A DNA stretch of 25,017 nucleotides, taken from contig JAVVEE010000037.1 of assembly GCA_032251315.1 (NCBI GenBank), positions 1 to 25,017 of the forward strand, read 5' to 3'. The notes under the pieces were generated by a model. That model was not told where the DNA came from. It did no database searches and saw only the letters and a program-made list of their open reading frames with translations. This stretch comes from LH-M37 sp032251315 (GTDB lineage Bacteria; Pseudomonadota; Gammaproteobacteria; SZUA-229). The first letter of the stretch is position 1. Each line of letters begins with the position of its first letter. The position numbers and the translations under genes are program-made. This document shows positions 1 to 8,094 of the stretch, piece by piece.

Positions 1-1
1 T

Positions 2-229
2 GCGCAGGTCTATTTTGCCGATCCATACAGTTCATGGCAGCGTGGATTAAACGAAAACACCAACGGTCTTTTACGGCAATACTGGCCGAAAAAGACGGAC
101 TTCAAAAAAGTCTCGGCAATCAAAGTGTCTGCGGTTATTATCCAGTTGAATGATCGACCAAGAAAAAAGCTAAAATATAAAACACCCGCTAAAATAATGG
201 CGGAACAAATGGCTGCTATCGCAGCTTAG
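2..229 (+). CDS. IS30-family transposase, C-terminal part (cut by window edge)
   Basis: The reading frame is open from the first bases and ends at TAG 227-229, giving 75 residues. The translation contains WQRGLNENTNGLLRQYWPK, the C-terminal block of IS30-type DDE transposases, in which the Glu of NENTNG is the third catalytic acid. It continues with a typical QLNDRPRKKLKYKTP stretch. The protein would cut and join the element's ends. Only the tail is present, so I cannot tell whether the full gene is intact. The element's right end follows directly downstream. The family call is firm; the exact IS name is not determined. Confidence 0.9.
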   Translation, partial: AQVYFADPYSSWQRGLNENTNGLLRQYWPKKTDFKKVSAIKVSAVIIQLNDRPRKKLKYKTPAKIMAEQMAAIAA

Positions 230-230
230 G

Positions 231-259
231 ATGTTATGCACTTCGGAGTTGAATCTGCC
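231..259 (+). mobile_element. Right terminal inverted repeat of the IS30-like element
   Basis: Two bases after the transposase stop comes a stretch read as GTTATGCACTTCGG then AGTTGAATCTGCC. Its complement begins GGCAGATTCAA, which resembles the TGTAGATTCAA start of IS30 ends. The outer boundary is put at about 259 by this resemblance. The left end lies outside the window, so the repeat cannot be paired. Confidence 0.6.
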
Positions 260-336
260 TCTCATAATCATGAGTATAATTATTTTTTATACGGTTATTG
301 TTGGCCGCGACATAACAGAGATTGATAGGAGCTAGT

Positions 337-1506
337 ATGGACACCAAAATAACTAAAGGAGCATATCAGCAACCCGGAAAATACATCGGCCTGGGAGGAA
401 AGCTGCGGAAGATGCTACAGCGAGTCAATCCTTATGATATTCTCACGACCCGCCTGCACTCCATTGATTTTAAAGACTCACGGGCCGAGTACATCTCCAT
501 CCGCATTCGTACTCTGGCACTTATCTTTGCATTGCTCGCACCCCTCTGGATCCCCGTCGACTACATGATGATGGAAAGTGCCACCTTCATGAAATTTCTG
601 TTTCTACGTCTGGCTTTCTCCGCGTCCTTAATAGCGCTGGCAATGTGGGGGACTGTATGCAACCAACTCAATGCCGCAAGGATGCGCATCACTCTTTTTA
701 TCACTATCACCGGTCTGTTCTACATATCTTCATACAACATTCTGCCTGATGGCAGTGACAATGCCATCATGCTTGGATACAGTTTCCTGCCCCTGCTCAT
801 CATGGCACTGATGGCCATCGTCCCCCTGACTTTGTTGGAGGGAGTAACCTATCTGATCCTGATCACGGCATTCTTCATCACTACCCACCTACTGGTAGGC
901 TCATTATTCACCTTCAATACATTGTCTCAACTGTGGCTGCTGCTGTTACTGGGCGCGATTGCGCTGTGGGTGGAAATTACCCAGCTGCATATGCTGATGC
1001 GACTCTATCGTGAGGCGACCCGCGATTCCCTGACAGGCCTGGTCAACCGTCGCATATTATCGGCAAAGATCGGGGAAGAGCTGGCATTGCATAGCATGCA
1101 GGAAAATAATCTCTGCGTCCTGCTATTCGATCTCGATCTGTTCAAACGCATTAACGATAACCACGGTCACCACACTGGCGACCTGGTGCTACAGGCCTTT
1201 GCCGGGATATTACAGGAACACTCGCAAGATGATATCGTATCAGGTCGTTATGGAGGTGAAGAGTTTCTCAGCATTTTGCCTCGCTGTAATGTAGAGGCAG
1301 CCATTCAACTGGCAGAGAAAATTCGTGTGGCTTGCCACGAAGTGACTGTATATTGCAACGACAATGAAGAAGTGAATTTCACCACCAGTATTGGCGTCGC
1401 CCAACATAAACCCAATGAAAGGGCACAGGATTTCCTCATACGTGTCGATGAAGGGCTCTATCAGGCAAAGGCTGCAGGAAGAGATTTCGTATCAGTAGCC
1501 GAATAG
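337..1506 (+). CDS. Membrane-anchored GGDEF diguanylate cyclase
   Basis: The 389-residue protein would make cyclic di-GMP from two GTP at the inner membrane. About six hydrophobic segments lie between residues 58 and 213 and form an N-terminal membrane sensor module of unassigned family. A GGDEF domain starts near residue 230 with DSLTGLVNRR. The metal-site segment FDLDLFKRINDNHG follows, then the active-site loop GGEEF at 306-310, then SIGVA and ALYQAKAAGRD. These features predict an active enzyme. The RxxD product-inhibition site expected just before GGEEF is not seen (the stretch reads SQDDIVSGR). The ATG at 337 is chosen over a TTG at 322 because AGGAG lies six bases upstream of it. The IS30 end lies about 80 bp upstream, so the promoter may be partly IS-derived. 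Confidence 0.92.
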   Translation: MDTKITKGAYQQPGKYIGLGGKLRKMLQRVNPYDILTTRLHSIDFKDSRAEYISIRIRTLALIFALLAPLWIPVDYMMMESATFMKFLFLRLAFSASLIALAMWGTVCNQLNAARMRITLFITITGLFYISSYNILPDGSDNAIMLGYSFLPLLIMALMAIVPLTLLEGVTYLILITAFFITTHLLVGSLFTFNTLSQLWLLLLLGAIALWVEITQLHMLMRLYREATRDSLTGLVNRRILSAKIGEELALHSMQENNLCVLLFDLDLFKRINDNHGHHTGDLVLQAFAGILQEHSQDDIVSGRYGGEEFLSILPRCNVEAAIQLAEKIRVACHEVTVYCNDNEEVNFTTSIGVAQHKPNERAQDFLIRVDEGLYQAKAAGRDFVSVAE

Positions 1507-1569
1507 AGCACAAAGTTTTACGTAGGATAATAGGCAAAGCGCAGCGTGCCCATCGAATTTACCAATTCC

Positions 1570-1604
1570 AAAAAAAGATGGGCATGCCAAAGACTTTGCC
1601 CATC
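1570..1604 (-). terminator. Intrinsic terminator of the czc operon
   Basis: On the minus strand an 8-bp perfect stem (GATGGGCA with TGCCCATC, loop 12 nt) is followed at once by seven T. It begins eight bases after the czcA stop, as expected for the operon's end. The plus-strand GGDEF transcript also crosses it, but lacks the T-run in that direction. Confidence 0.85.
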
Positions 1605-1611
1605 CTTGTGT

Positions 1612-4600
1612 CTACGCACTATCTTTGGCGTGCCGATAAACCATACGATATAACGCCGGCAACACCAGCAAAGTAAGTAGGGTCGATGACACAATGCCGC
1701 CGATCACTACAGTTGCCAGTGGTCTCTGTACTTCGGCACCAGTACCAACGTTCAAGGCCATAGGAATGAAACCCAAGCTGGCGACCAGCGCGGTCATCAG
1801 CACCGGTCGCAAGCGTCTAAGTGCCCCCTGCACAATGGCAGGTTCGAGTGCCAAACCTTGAATCCGCAGGTCGCGTATGAAAGACAGCATTACCACGCCA
1901 TTGAGTACCGCCACACCGGAGAGGGCTATGAAACCCACGCCTGCCGAAATAGACAGTGGCAGGTCACGCAGTGCAAGAGCGGCCACACCACCGGTGAGCG
2001 CGAGCGGCACACCACTGAATACCAGTGCTGCATCTTTGATTGAATTGAAGGCCATAAACAACAATCCGAAGATCATCAACAAGGTCAGTGGCACCACTAG
2101 CGAGAGACGTTTAGAGGCAGAGATAAGTTGTTCGAAAGTGCCCCCATAATCCAGCCAGTAACCGGCAGGCAATTGCACACGTTCCCCCACTGCACTTTGC
2201 ACATCGGCAACGAATCCTCCGAGGTCACGATCGCGCACATTGGCGGTCACCACGATACGACGTTTGCCATTCTCGCGACTAATCTGATTCGGCCCCTGAG
2301 TGAATGAAATATCCGCAACTTCACCCAATGGAATGCTGTGCGGGGTAACACGGGCAACGCCCATCATATCTGCATCACCACTCACCTCTTCACCCCCATC
2401 TTTCGGTAATCGTATGGGCAGACGGGACAAATGCTCGAGGTCGTTACGCAACAATTCCGGCAGGCGAACCACCAGATCGAAACGGCGGTCACCCTCAAAC
2501 ACCTGGCCTACTTTCTCGCCGCCCAATGAAATACGCAGAACTTCATGCACGGCTGCAACATCCAGTCCGTAGCGAGCCAGCCGTTCGCGGTCGGGTATCA
2601 CCATTAAGGTCGGCAAACCGGTGGCCTGCTCGGTACGTACATCGGACGCACCGGGCACAGTAGCCAACACCTTTTCTACCTCTTCTGCTACTTTCACCAG
2701 CGTATCGAAGTCATCGCCGTAGACCTTCACCGCGAGATCCGAGCGCACCCCGGAAATTAACTCGTTAAAACGCATCTGGATGGGCTGGGTGAATTCATAG
2801 TTGTTACCAGGAATGGTACGTGCAACCGCTGCTAACTCTTCTACAAATTTTGCTTTGGGCTTGTCCGGATCCGGCCATTGATCACGTGGCTTTAACATAA
2901 CGAAAGTGTCCGCCACATTAGGCGGCATAGGATCAGTTGCCACTTCGGCTGTACCCAGTTTGGCGAATACATGCGAGACCTCCGGGAACTCACTTAGTCG
3001 TAACTCCAATGCCTCTTGCATCGCTACAGCCTGAGAAAGGCTGGTACCGGGAATGCGCAAGGCATGCACAGCCATATCACCTTCATCAAGATTAGGCACG
3101 AACTCGGCACCCATACGTCCGGCATAAATTGCCGAAACGACCACAAGACTGGCGGCGACCAGGACGACCTGCAGGCGATTATTTATAGCCATATATAATG
3201 CAGGTTCATAGGCACGGCGTAAACCGGTCATCAAGCGATTGTCATGTTCTTTGACTTTTCCACTAACGAACAGGGCCACGGCGGCAGGAACAGCGGTGAC
3301 TGACAATACTAATGCGGCCAGCAAAGCGGTTACCACGGTAAAGGCCATCGGGTGAAACATTTTGCCTTCGATGCCAGTGAGGGCAAAAATCGGAAGGTAG
3401 GCGATCAGGATAATCAACACACCGAATACACTCGGCTGGATCACTTCGACGGTGGCCTCATGCACCAGGCGCAGACGCTCCTTTAGATCAGGCAGAGAGC
3501 TGTGCATACGCTGGTAGGCTGCCAGTCTTGTCAGGCAATTCTCGACGATGATCACCGCACCGTCCACGATCAAGCCAAAGTCCAGCGCCCCCAGACTCAT
3601 GAGGTTAGCAGATACCTGCGATTCCACCATGCCTGTGATTGTCATCAACATTGCCGCAGGGATGACGGCGGCTGTAATCAGTGCTGCACGCCAGTTACCA
3701 AGCAACAGTAATAACACCACGATCACCAGCAGCGCGCCTTCGACAAGGTTCTTCTGCACAGTTGCAATGGTCTTGTCTACTAACGTGGTCCGGTCATACA
3801 GCGCGTTCAGTTCCACCCCTTCGGGTAACGATGGCTTGATTTCCTCAAGACGTTCGGCTGTCGCCTTTGCTACCACGCGACTATTTTCACCGACCAGCAT
3901 GAAGACAGTACCGAGCACGACCTCCTTGCCGTTCTGGGTGGCTGCACCGGTACGCAATTCGTGTCCCAGAGTGACTTCGGCCACCTCAGCAAGCAGGATT
4001 GGTACACCGTTGCGCTTAGCCACGGCGATGCCCCTGATTTCCTCCAGATTGGCCAACTGTCCCGGCGAGCGGATCAGGTACTGGGCACCGAAACGTTCGA
4101 TATAACCGGCTCCAGTGTTCAGGTTATTGCTGGCCAGTGCCGCCATCAGGTCTTGCAATGTCAGGTCATGGGCCAGCAATTTGTCAGGATCGGGCAGTAC
4201 ATGAAACTGCTTGGTATAACCGCCAATGGTGTTGACCTCTACCACACCCGGGGTCTGGCGCAACTGTGGGCGCACAATCCAGTCTTGTACCGTGCGCAGT
4301 TCCATCGGTGTCAGTTCAGAATTCTCACTGGCTGCAACCGTATACATGAAGATTTCGCCCAGACCTGTAGCGATAGGTCCCATCGCCGGTTCAATGCCCC
4401 GCGGCAGACTTTCCTTCACTTCTATCAGACGCTCGCTAATCAGCTGGCGCGCCCAGTAGATGTCGGTCCCATTCTCGAATACCACGGTAACCTGAGAGAG
4501 ACCGTAGCGTGATACTGAGCGCGTCTCGGTTAAACGCGGCAGACCAGCCATCGCTGTCTCTATAGGAAAGGTAATACGTTGTTCTGATTCAAGTGGTGAA

Positions 4601-4767
4601 TAACCCGGAGCCTCGGAATTGATCTGCACCTGAACGTTAGTGATATCCGGCACGGCATCAATGGCCAGACGGTTAAAGTTGTATATTCCCAGAGCCATGA
4701 GTCCGAGGGTGATCACCAATACCAGCCAACGATGGGCCAGTGAGGCGGAAATAATATGATTCAACAT
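1612..4767 (-). CDS. czcA: CzcA-like heavy-metal efflux RND transporter (inner membrane pump)
   Basis: This 1051-residue protein is the proton-driven pump of a tripartite metal efflux system and has the usual length for HME-RND proteins. The first membrane helix is at about 13-30, and the second helix bundle begins near 343. The proton-relay motif DFGLIVDGAVIIVEN is at 396-410, with D396, D402 and E409. That motif is the CzcA type (Co/Zn/Cd) rather than the CusA type (Cu/Ag), so divalent cations are the likely substrates; this is inference from one motif. The start ATG has GAGGA eight bases upstream, overlapping the czcB stop. The gap to czcB is 11 bp, so the two genes are co-transcribed and probably translationally coupled. 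A terminator follows directly. Confidence 0.93.
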   Translation of the reverse strand: MLNHIISASLAHRWLVLVITLGLMALGIYNFNRLAIDAVPDITNVQVQINSEAPGYSPLESEQRITFPIETAMAGLPRLTETRSVSRYGLSQVTVVFENGTDIYWARQLISERLIEVKESLPRGIEPAMGPIATGLGEIFMYTVAASENSELTPMELRTVQDWIVRPQLRQTPGVVEVNTIGGYTKQFHVLPDPDKLLAHDLTLQDLMAALASNNLNTGAGYIERFGAQYLIRSPGQLANLEEIRGIAVAKRNGVPILLAEVAEVTLGHELRTGAATQNGKEVVLGTVFMLVGENSRVVAKATAERLEEIKPSLPEGVELNALYDRTTLVDKTIATVQKNLVEGALLVIVVLLLLLGNWRAALITAAVIPAAMLMTITGMVESQVSANLMSLGALDFGLIVDGAVIIVENCLTRLAAYQRMHSSLPDLKERLRLVHEATVEVIQPSVFGVLIILIAYLPIFALTGIEGKMFHPMAFTVVTALLAALVLSVTAVPAAVALFVSGKVKEHDNRLMTGLRRAYEPALYMAINNRLQVVLVAASLVVVSAIYAGRMGAEFVPNLDEGDMAVHALRIPGTSLSQAVAMQEALELRLSEFPEVSHVFAKLGTAEVATDPMPPNVADTFVMLKPRDQWPDPDKPKAKFVEELAAVARTIPGNNYEFTQPIQMRFNELISGVRSDLAVKVYGDDFDTLVKVAEEVEKVLATVPGASDVRTEQATGLPTLMVIPDRERLARYGLDVAAVHEVLRISLGGEKVGQVFEGDRRFDLVVRLPELLRNDLEHLSRLPIRLPKDGGEEVSGDADMMGVARVTPHSIPLGEVADISFTQGPNQISRENGKRRIVVTANVRDRDLGGFVADVQSAVGERVQLPAGYWLDYGGTFEQLISASKRLSLVVPLTLLMIFGLLFMAFNSIKDAALVFSGVPLALTGGVAALALRDLPLSISAGVGFIALSGVAVLNGVVMLSFIRDLRIQGLALEPAIVQGALRRLRPVLMTALVASLGFIPMALNVGTGAEVQRPLATVVIGGIVSSTLLTLLVLPALYRMVYRHAKDSA

Positions 4768-4778
4768 TGCGCTATTCC

Positions 4779-6029
4779 TCAGTGGTCGTGACTGGCACCG
4801 GACTTTTCAATGTCCGCTTTGATCAGGTAACTATTACTCGTGACATATTCGGTACCGGCTTTGAGTCCACCAAGTACTTCAGCCCACTCGTTATTTTGAC
4901 GACCAAGTTCCAGCATACGTACTTCGTAGGTATCACCAATTCTGGCAAACACGACCTGGAAGTCACGAAATCTCTGAATAGCCGACTGCCGTACAGCCAG
5001 TGCGACAGAGTGTTCAGCGACTGTTATCTGTCCGCGCACGAATTGACCGGGACGCAGCTGGCCATTGACGTTATCCAATACCACTCGGGCCTGCACACTC
5101 TGGCTGGCATGCGCCGCCAGTGGTGAAACCCACTCGATGTTGCCGGCGACACTTTTTCCATCAAGCGTTTCAATGGTTACAGCCTGTCCCGTTTTCACAC
5201 GCGACAAATCACGGCTGAAGACATCCAGTTCTACCCATACCTGAGATAGCCCGGCAACGACGAATAATGGACTATCACCCGTTATTGAACCCACCTGAAC
5301 ATCACGGCGTAGAATCAAGCCATCAATAGGTGCGTTAACCGAATAGACCTGAAGACTTTCATTACTCTGCACCGTTGCCAGCACATCACCCTTCTTCACC
5401 CGTTCACCCAGATTACGATTAACACGTTGTACAACACCGTCAAAACGAGCGCGCACCTGTGCTATTCGTGTTGGGTCAACCTGTACACGTCCGGTGAGGG
5501 ACAGCGTTTCCGTCAGTACTGCCGCCCCCGCAGGTTCTGTTTCGACACCCGCCTGTTTGACCAAAACTTCAGGGATGACTGTGCGGCCTTCATAACTGGA
5601 AAAGTCCCACTGATATGTCTTGCCCTGATAGTGTGCAGTGATAGAAACATCAAATGAATGCGGCTCGGTAACCTCACCCTGGCCGCGCAGATAACCCATT
5701 AGCGGTTCAAAAGTAAAACGATCAACCTGGCCATCCAGGCGTGTCAGTTCAACTTGCAGATCAATTGCATCAGGTGTCAGGGCTTTCCCGTCATGGTAGG
5801 CATAGACATGAAATTCTGGAGGGACGCCTGTCTCGTACAAGGCCAGCTCGATAGCGAAATCTTCTTTTGTAAACAGCTTGCCGCCGTGAGGACCTTTAGG
5901 GATCTCTTCAACAGAATCCTGATGCAACTCTCCCACTTGATCATGCGAATCGTTGTTATTGATTATTAGCCAGATGCTAATAGCGATAGCACTCACTACC
6001 AGCAGGATAAGAAAGTTTTTGCGGTTCAT
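4779..6029 (-). CDS. czcB: CzcB-like periplasmic adaptor (membrane fusion protein)
   Basis: The 416-residue adaptor links the RND pump to the outer-membrane channel. It has one N-terminal membrane anchor at about 5-24. A CzcB-specific N-terminal domain follows, marked by GPHGGKLF and GVPPEFHVYAYHDG. The barrel-sandwich hybrid (about 185-265, RARFDGVVQRV to SVNAPIDGLIL) and beta-barrel come after it. The C terminus reads SGASHDH, so His residues sit at both ends and may bind metal. The start ATG overlaps the czcC stop in an ATGA arrangement, with GGAG eight bases upstream. Confidence 0.92.
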   Translation of the reverse strand: MNRKNFLILLVVSAIAISIWLIINNNDSHDQVGELHQDSVEEIPKGPHGGKLFTKEDFAIELALYETGVPPEFHVYAYHDGKALTPDAIDLQVELTRLDGQVDRFTFEPLMGYLRGQGEVTEPHSFDVSITAHYQGKTYQWDFSSYEGRTVIPEVLVKQAGVETEPAGAAVLTETLSLTGRVQVDPTRIAQVRARFDGVVQRVNRNLGERVKKGDVLATVQSNESLQVYSVNAPIDGLILRRDVQVGSITGDSPLFVVAGLSQVWVELDVFSRDLSRVKTGQAVTIETLDGKSVAGNIEWVSPLAAHASQSVQARVVLDNVNGQLRPGQFVRGQITVAEHSVALAVRQSAIQRFRDFQVVFARIGDTYEVRMLELGRQNNEWAEVLGGLKAGTEYVTSNSYLIKADIEKSGASHDH

Positions 6030-7285
6030 GGATTAACTCCGGTAGCAGGTGTAGCGCCAATAAGGCGAATAATTTCAATTCCGATCATATGATGTTCAGT
6101 AGCTGCGGACAGAATCTCGCGACGCGCTTCCAGCAATATTTCCTGCGCCGAGGTCAGTTCCCACAATGAGTAACGACCAGCGGAATAACCACGGCTGTAA
6201 TCGGCCAACGCCTTTTCAGCAGCCGGGATAATACGTTGCTGATAAACCGTTAGTCGGTCACGGGCATGCAACAATTCCTGATGAAATTCAAAAAGCGTGG
6301 CACGTAAAGCCAAACGCTGTTGTTGCGCCAAAAAAGGCTCTCGTTGCTGTAAATTTTTAGCTTCTGACACATAAGGTCGTGCGCGTCCCCCACTTCCCAG
6401 AGGTATACTCATGGACAGAGTGAGTCCAAGATCGTCACTGGCATTGAAATGACGCATGCCAACCTTAATACCCACATCGCTGTTACGTTTGGCACGGGCC
6501 AGTTGCAGACGTGCATTGGCCAGACGTTCTGCAGTAGCTAAACGCGCCAGCATCGGATTTTGTTCAATGCGTTGTTCCAGTGTCGCGTAATCCGGCTCAT
6601 CATGAATTTGAAAAAGATCAGCCTGCGCACTATTAAAACCGGGTTCCAGTTCCCCCCAAAGCACAGATAACTGGCGACGGCCGTTGGCAAGTAAATGGTC
6701 AGTTTCCTCTAGGGCCAGTTCTGCTTTTGCCAGATTAATTTGTGCTCGGCTGCGTTCCACTTCTGGCGCCTTGCCTATCTCGTAGCGTCTCTCGACCGCC
6801 TGCAGGGTACGCCGCATCAACGTAACCCGCTCTTCACTCAGGTCTCGTTCACCTTGTACCTGGACAATATGGAGAAAACGTCTTGCCGCATTGGCAAGCA
6901 AGTCCAGGCGCTGGGCATCCTGTTCATGGCGCAATACACCGAGTTCGAAGCGAGCAACTTCACCACGCAGGTGAGCCTTATTTCCCAACTCCAATACACG
7001 CCCCAGACTAAGCGTGGTTTCCAGGTTTCTGCTATCACTAACCCTGTTGCCGCCTGCCAAATTTTCAAACTCGACCCCCAATTCCCATGGCGAGGTTTGA
7101 CTCCGCTGCCTAACGCGAGCGGCCGCCGCACGGTTATCAAAACCAGCGACCTGTAACTGTGGATTGTTTTCCAAAACCAGGGCAATAACCTGGCTCATCG
7201 TTAATGGCGTTTCCGCCGTCATATTGGAGGCGGCTGTAGCAGATACCACCCAGATTAGGGCACATGCCCCTAACAAAAATCGCAT
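6026..7285 (-). CDS. czcC: CzcC-like outer-membrane efflux channel
   Basis: The 419-residue TolC-type protein is the outer-membrane exit duct of the metal pump. The N terminus MRFLLGACALIWVVSATAAS is a clear signal peptide. Long amphipathic helices follow, including two similar repeats (the AARFELGVLR to ETDHLLANGRR region and the LATAERLANARLQL to C-terminal region), as in the OEP family. I chose ATG 7285 over upstream ATGs at 7306 and 7348 because AAGGAAG lies eight bases before it and the signal peptide then starts at residue 1. The gene overlaps czcB by 4 bp. A small hairpin covers the edge of its ribosome binding site. Confidence 0.9.
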   Translation of the reverse strand: MRFLLGACALIWVVSATAASNMTAETPLTMSQVIALVLENNPQLQVAGFDNRAAAARVRQRSQTSPWELGVEFENLAGGNRVSDSRNLETTLSLGRVLELGNKAHLRGEVARFELGVLRHEQDAQRLDLLANAARRFLHIVQVQGERDLSEERVTLMRRTLQAVERRYEIGKAPEVERSRAQINLAKAELALEETDHLLANGRRQLSVLWGELEPGFNSAQADLFQIHDEPDYATLEQRIEQNPMLARLATAERLANARLQLARAKRNSDVGIKVGMRHFNASDDLGLTLSMSIPLGSGGRARPYVSEAKNLQQREPFLAQQQRLALRATLFEFHQELLHARDRLTVYQQRIIPAAEKALADYSRGYSAGRYSLWELTSAQEILLEARREILSAATEHHMIGIEIIRLIGATPATGVNP

Positions 7286-7297
7286 GGATAGACTTCC

Positions 7298-7317
7298 TTG
7301 GATCATCAGGGATCCAA
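7298..7317 (-). promoter_or_regulatory. Hairpin next to the czcC ribosome binding site
   Basis: A 7-bp perfect inverted repeat (TTGGATC and GATCCAA, loop 6 nt) sits in the leader of czcC. On the minus strand its 3' arm ends inside the AAGGAAG ribosome binding site. Folding could modulate czcC translation, but the overlap is only two bases. A regulatory role is not shown. Confidence 0.3.
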
Positions 7318-7404
7318 TTAATAAGCGAACAAAACGGCACAGACACAACTGCCGGTATTCAGCAGATGTTCTCGGTCAACACCGAAGAGACAGAGAGATG
7401 TTTG

Positions 7405-7815
7405 TCAGGATTGCGGCGGGGCGCGTAGTTGGGGGATGCTGTAAGGATTTAGGGGGGGAAGCTTTAGGTCCAATTGCGTCAATCGTAGAGGTTTCTCACG
7501 TTTATTAAACGCCAGCAACAAGGAAATGAGAAAGAGCAGTTCAACCGATGGAAGCTGTAACCCGGGTGACTTAATCGATATGTCTGAAGACGATTCGATG
7601 ATATGTCTGTCATTATGATCGCCTAACTCATCGGTACCCGCATAAAAATGCGTATCCAGAACATGGGCTGGAGCGGTAACACCGACTTCCGCAGGTTTAT
7701 CGACGTGGTGCAGGTGGTAGTGGTACGGAAATACAGTCAACGATAGAAAGGCCAGCATCAGTAACCAGCTGAATGTTTTTCCTAGAGTAGTCATGCGGTG
7801 TAGCGTTAGATTCAT
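7405..7815 (-). CDS. His-rich small membrane protein at the head of the czc operon
   Basis: The 136-residue product has a hydrophobic segment near the N terminus (TFSWLLMLAFLSLTVFPYHY). A His cluster, YHYHLHHVD, follows, then a further His-containing stretch (HVLDTHFYAGTDELGDHND). A second hydrophobic segment, VELLFLISLLLAF, lies near residue 95, and the tail is proline-rich. The gene precedes czcC by about 120 bp on the same strand. Small His-bearing proteins such as CzcI are known at this position in czc operons and are thought to sense or buffer metal. I infer a similar role from position and His content, not from a recognised domain. The start is uncertain: ATG 7815, TTG 7824 and ATG 7794 are all possible and none has a strong ribosome binding site. 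Confidence 0.65.
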   Translation of the reverse strand: MNLTLHRMTTLGKTFSWLLMLAFLSLTVFPYHYHLHHVDKPAEVGVTAPAHVLDTHFYAGTDELGDHNDRHIIESSSDISIKSPGLQLPSVELLFLISLLLAFNKREKPLRLTQLDLKLPPLNPYSIPQLRAPPQS

Positions 7816-7824
7816 CGTTAACAA

Positions 7825-8094
7825 TAGTAAGGGTGGCAGCGCAATACGATAAATGACAAAGCAGGACTAAGTCAATCCCCCAGGTAGATTAGAGATATAA
7901 AGGCTGGCTAATCAGGAAGGTAGCTTGTTTCATTATTTGGCGCATATCAACCATTATCAGCCCCTTTGCTCGTTCGCTGAAGATCGTTATTTTGAAATAG
8001 CCTTTCACGTTAAGGCAGGCAAGATCATAAACAGCGATTCAATTTTGTTCCAACAAAATTAGTCCGCTCTGAAAACTTCTAGTAGAATCGCTGC
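7825..8094. other. Divergent intergenic region between the czc operon and mutS
   Basis: These 270 bases must hold the czc promoter (minus strand) and the mutS promoter (plus strand). I see no confident -35/-10 pair and no RNA gene. The only clear structure is the palindrome at 8041-8060. Confidence 0.5.
8041..8060. promoter_or_regulatory. 20-bp palindrome upstream of mutS (possible operator)
   Basis: Two 9-bp arms, AATTTTGTT and AACAAAATT, are exact inverse complements around CC. The centre lies about 45 bp before the mutS ATG at 8095. There is no T-run after it, and the spacer is only 2 nt, so a protein-binding site is more likely than a terminator. The binding factor is unknown. Confidence 0.4.

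Noticed and set aside
3548..4512. Two long plus-strand open frames (about 185 residues each) opposite czcA
   Set aside because: They are shadow frames of the conserved pump, without ribosome binding sites or recognisable motifs.
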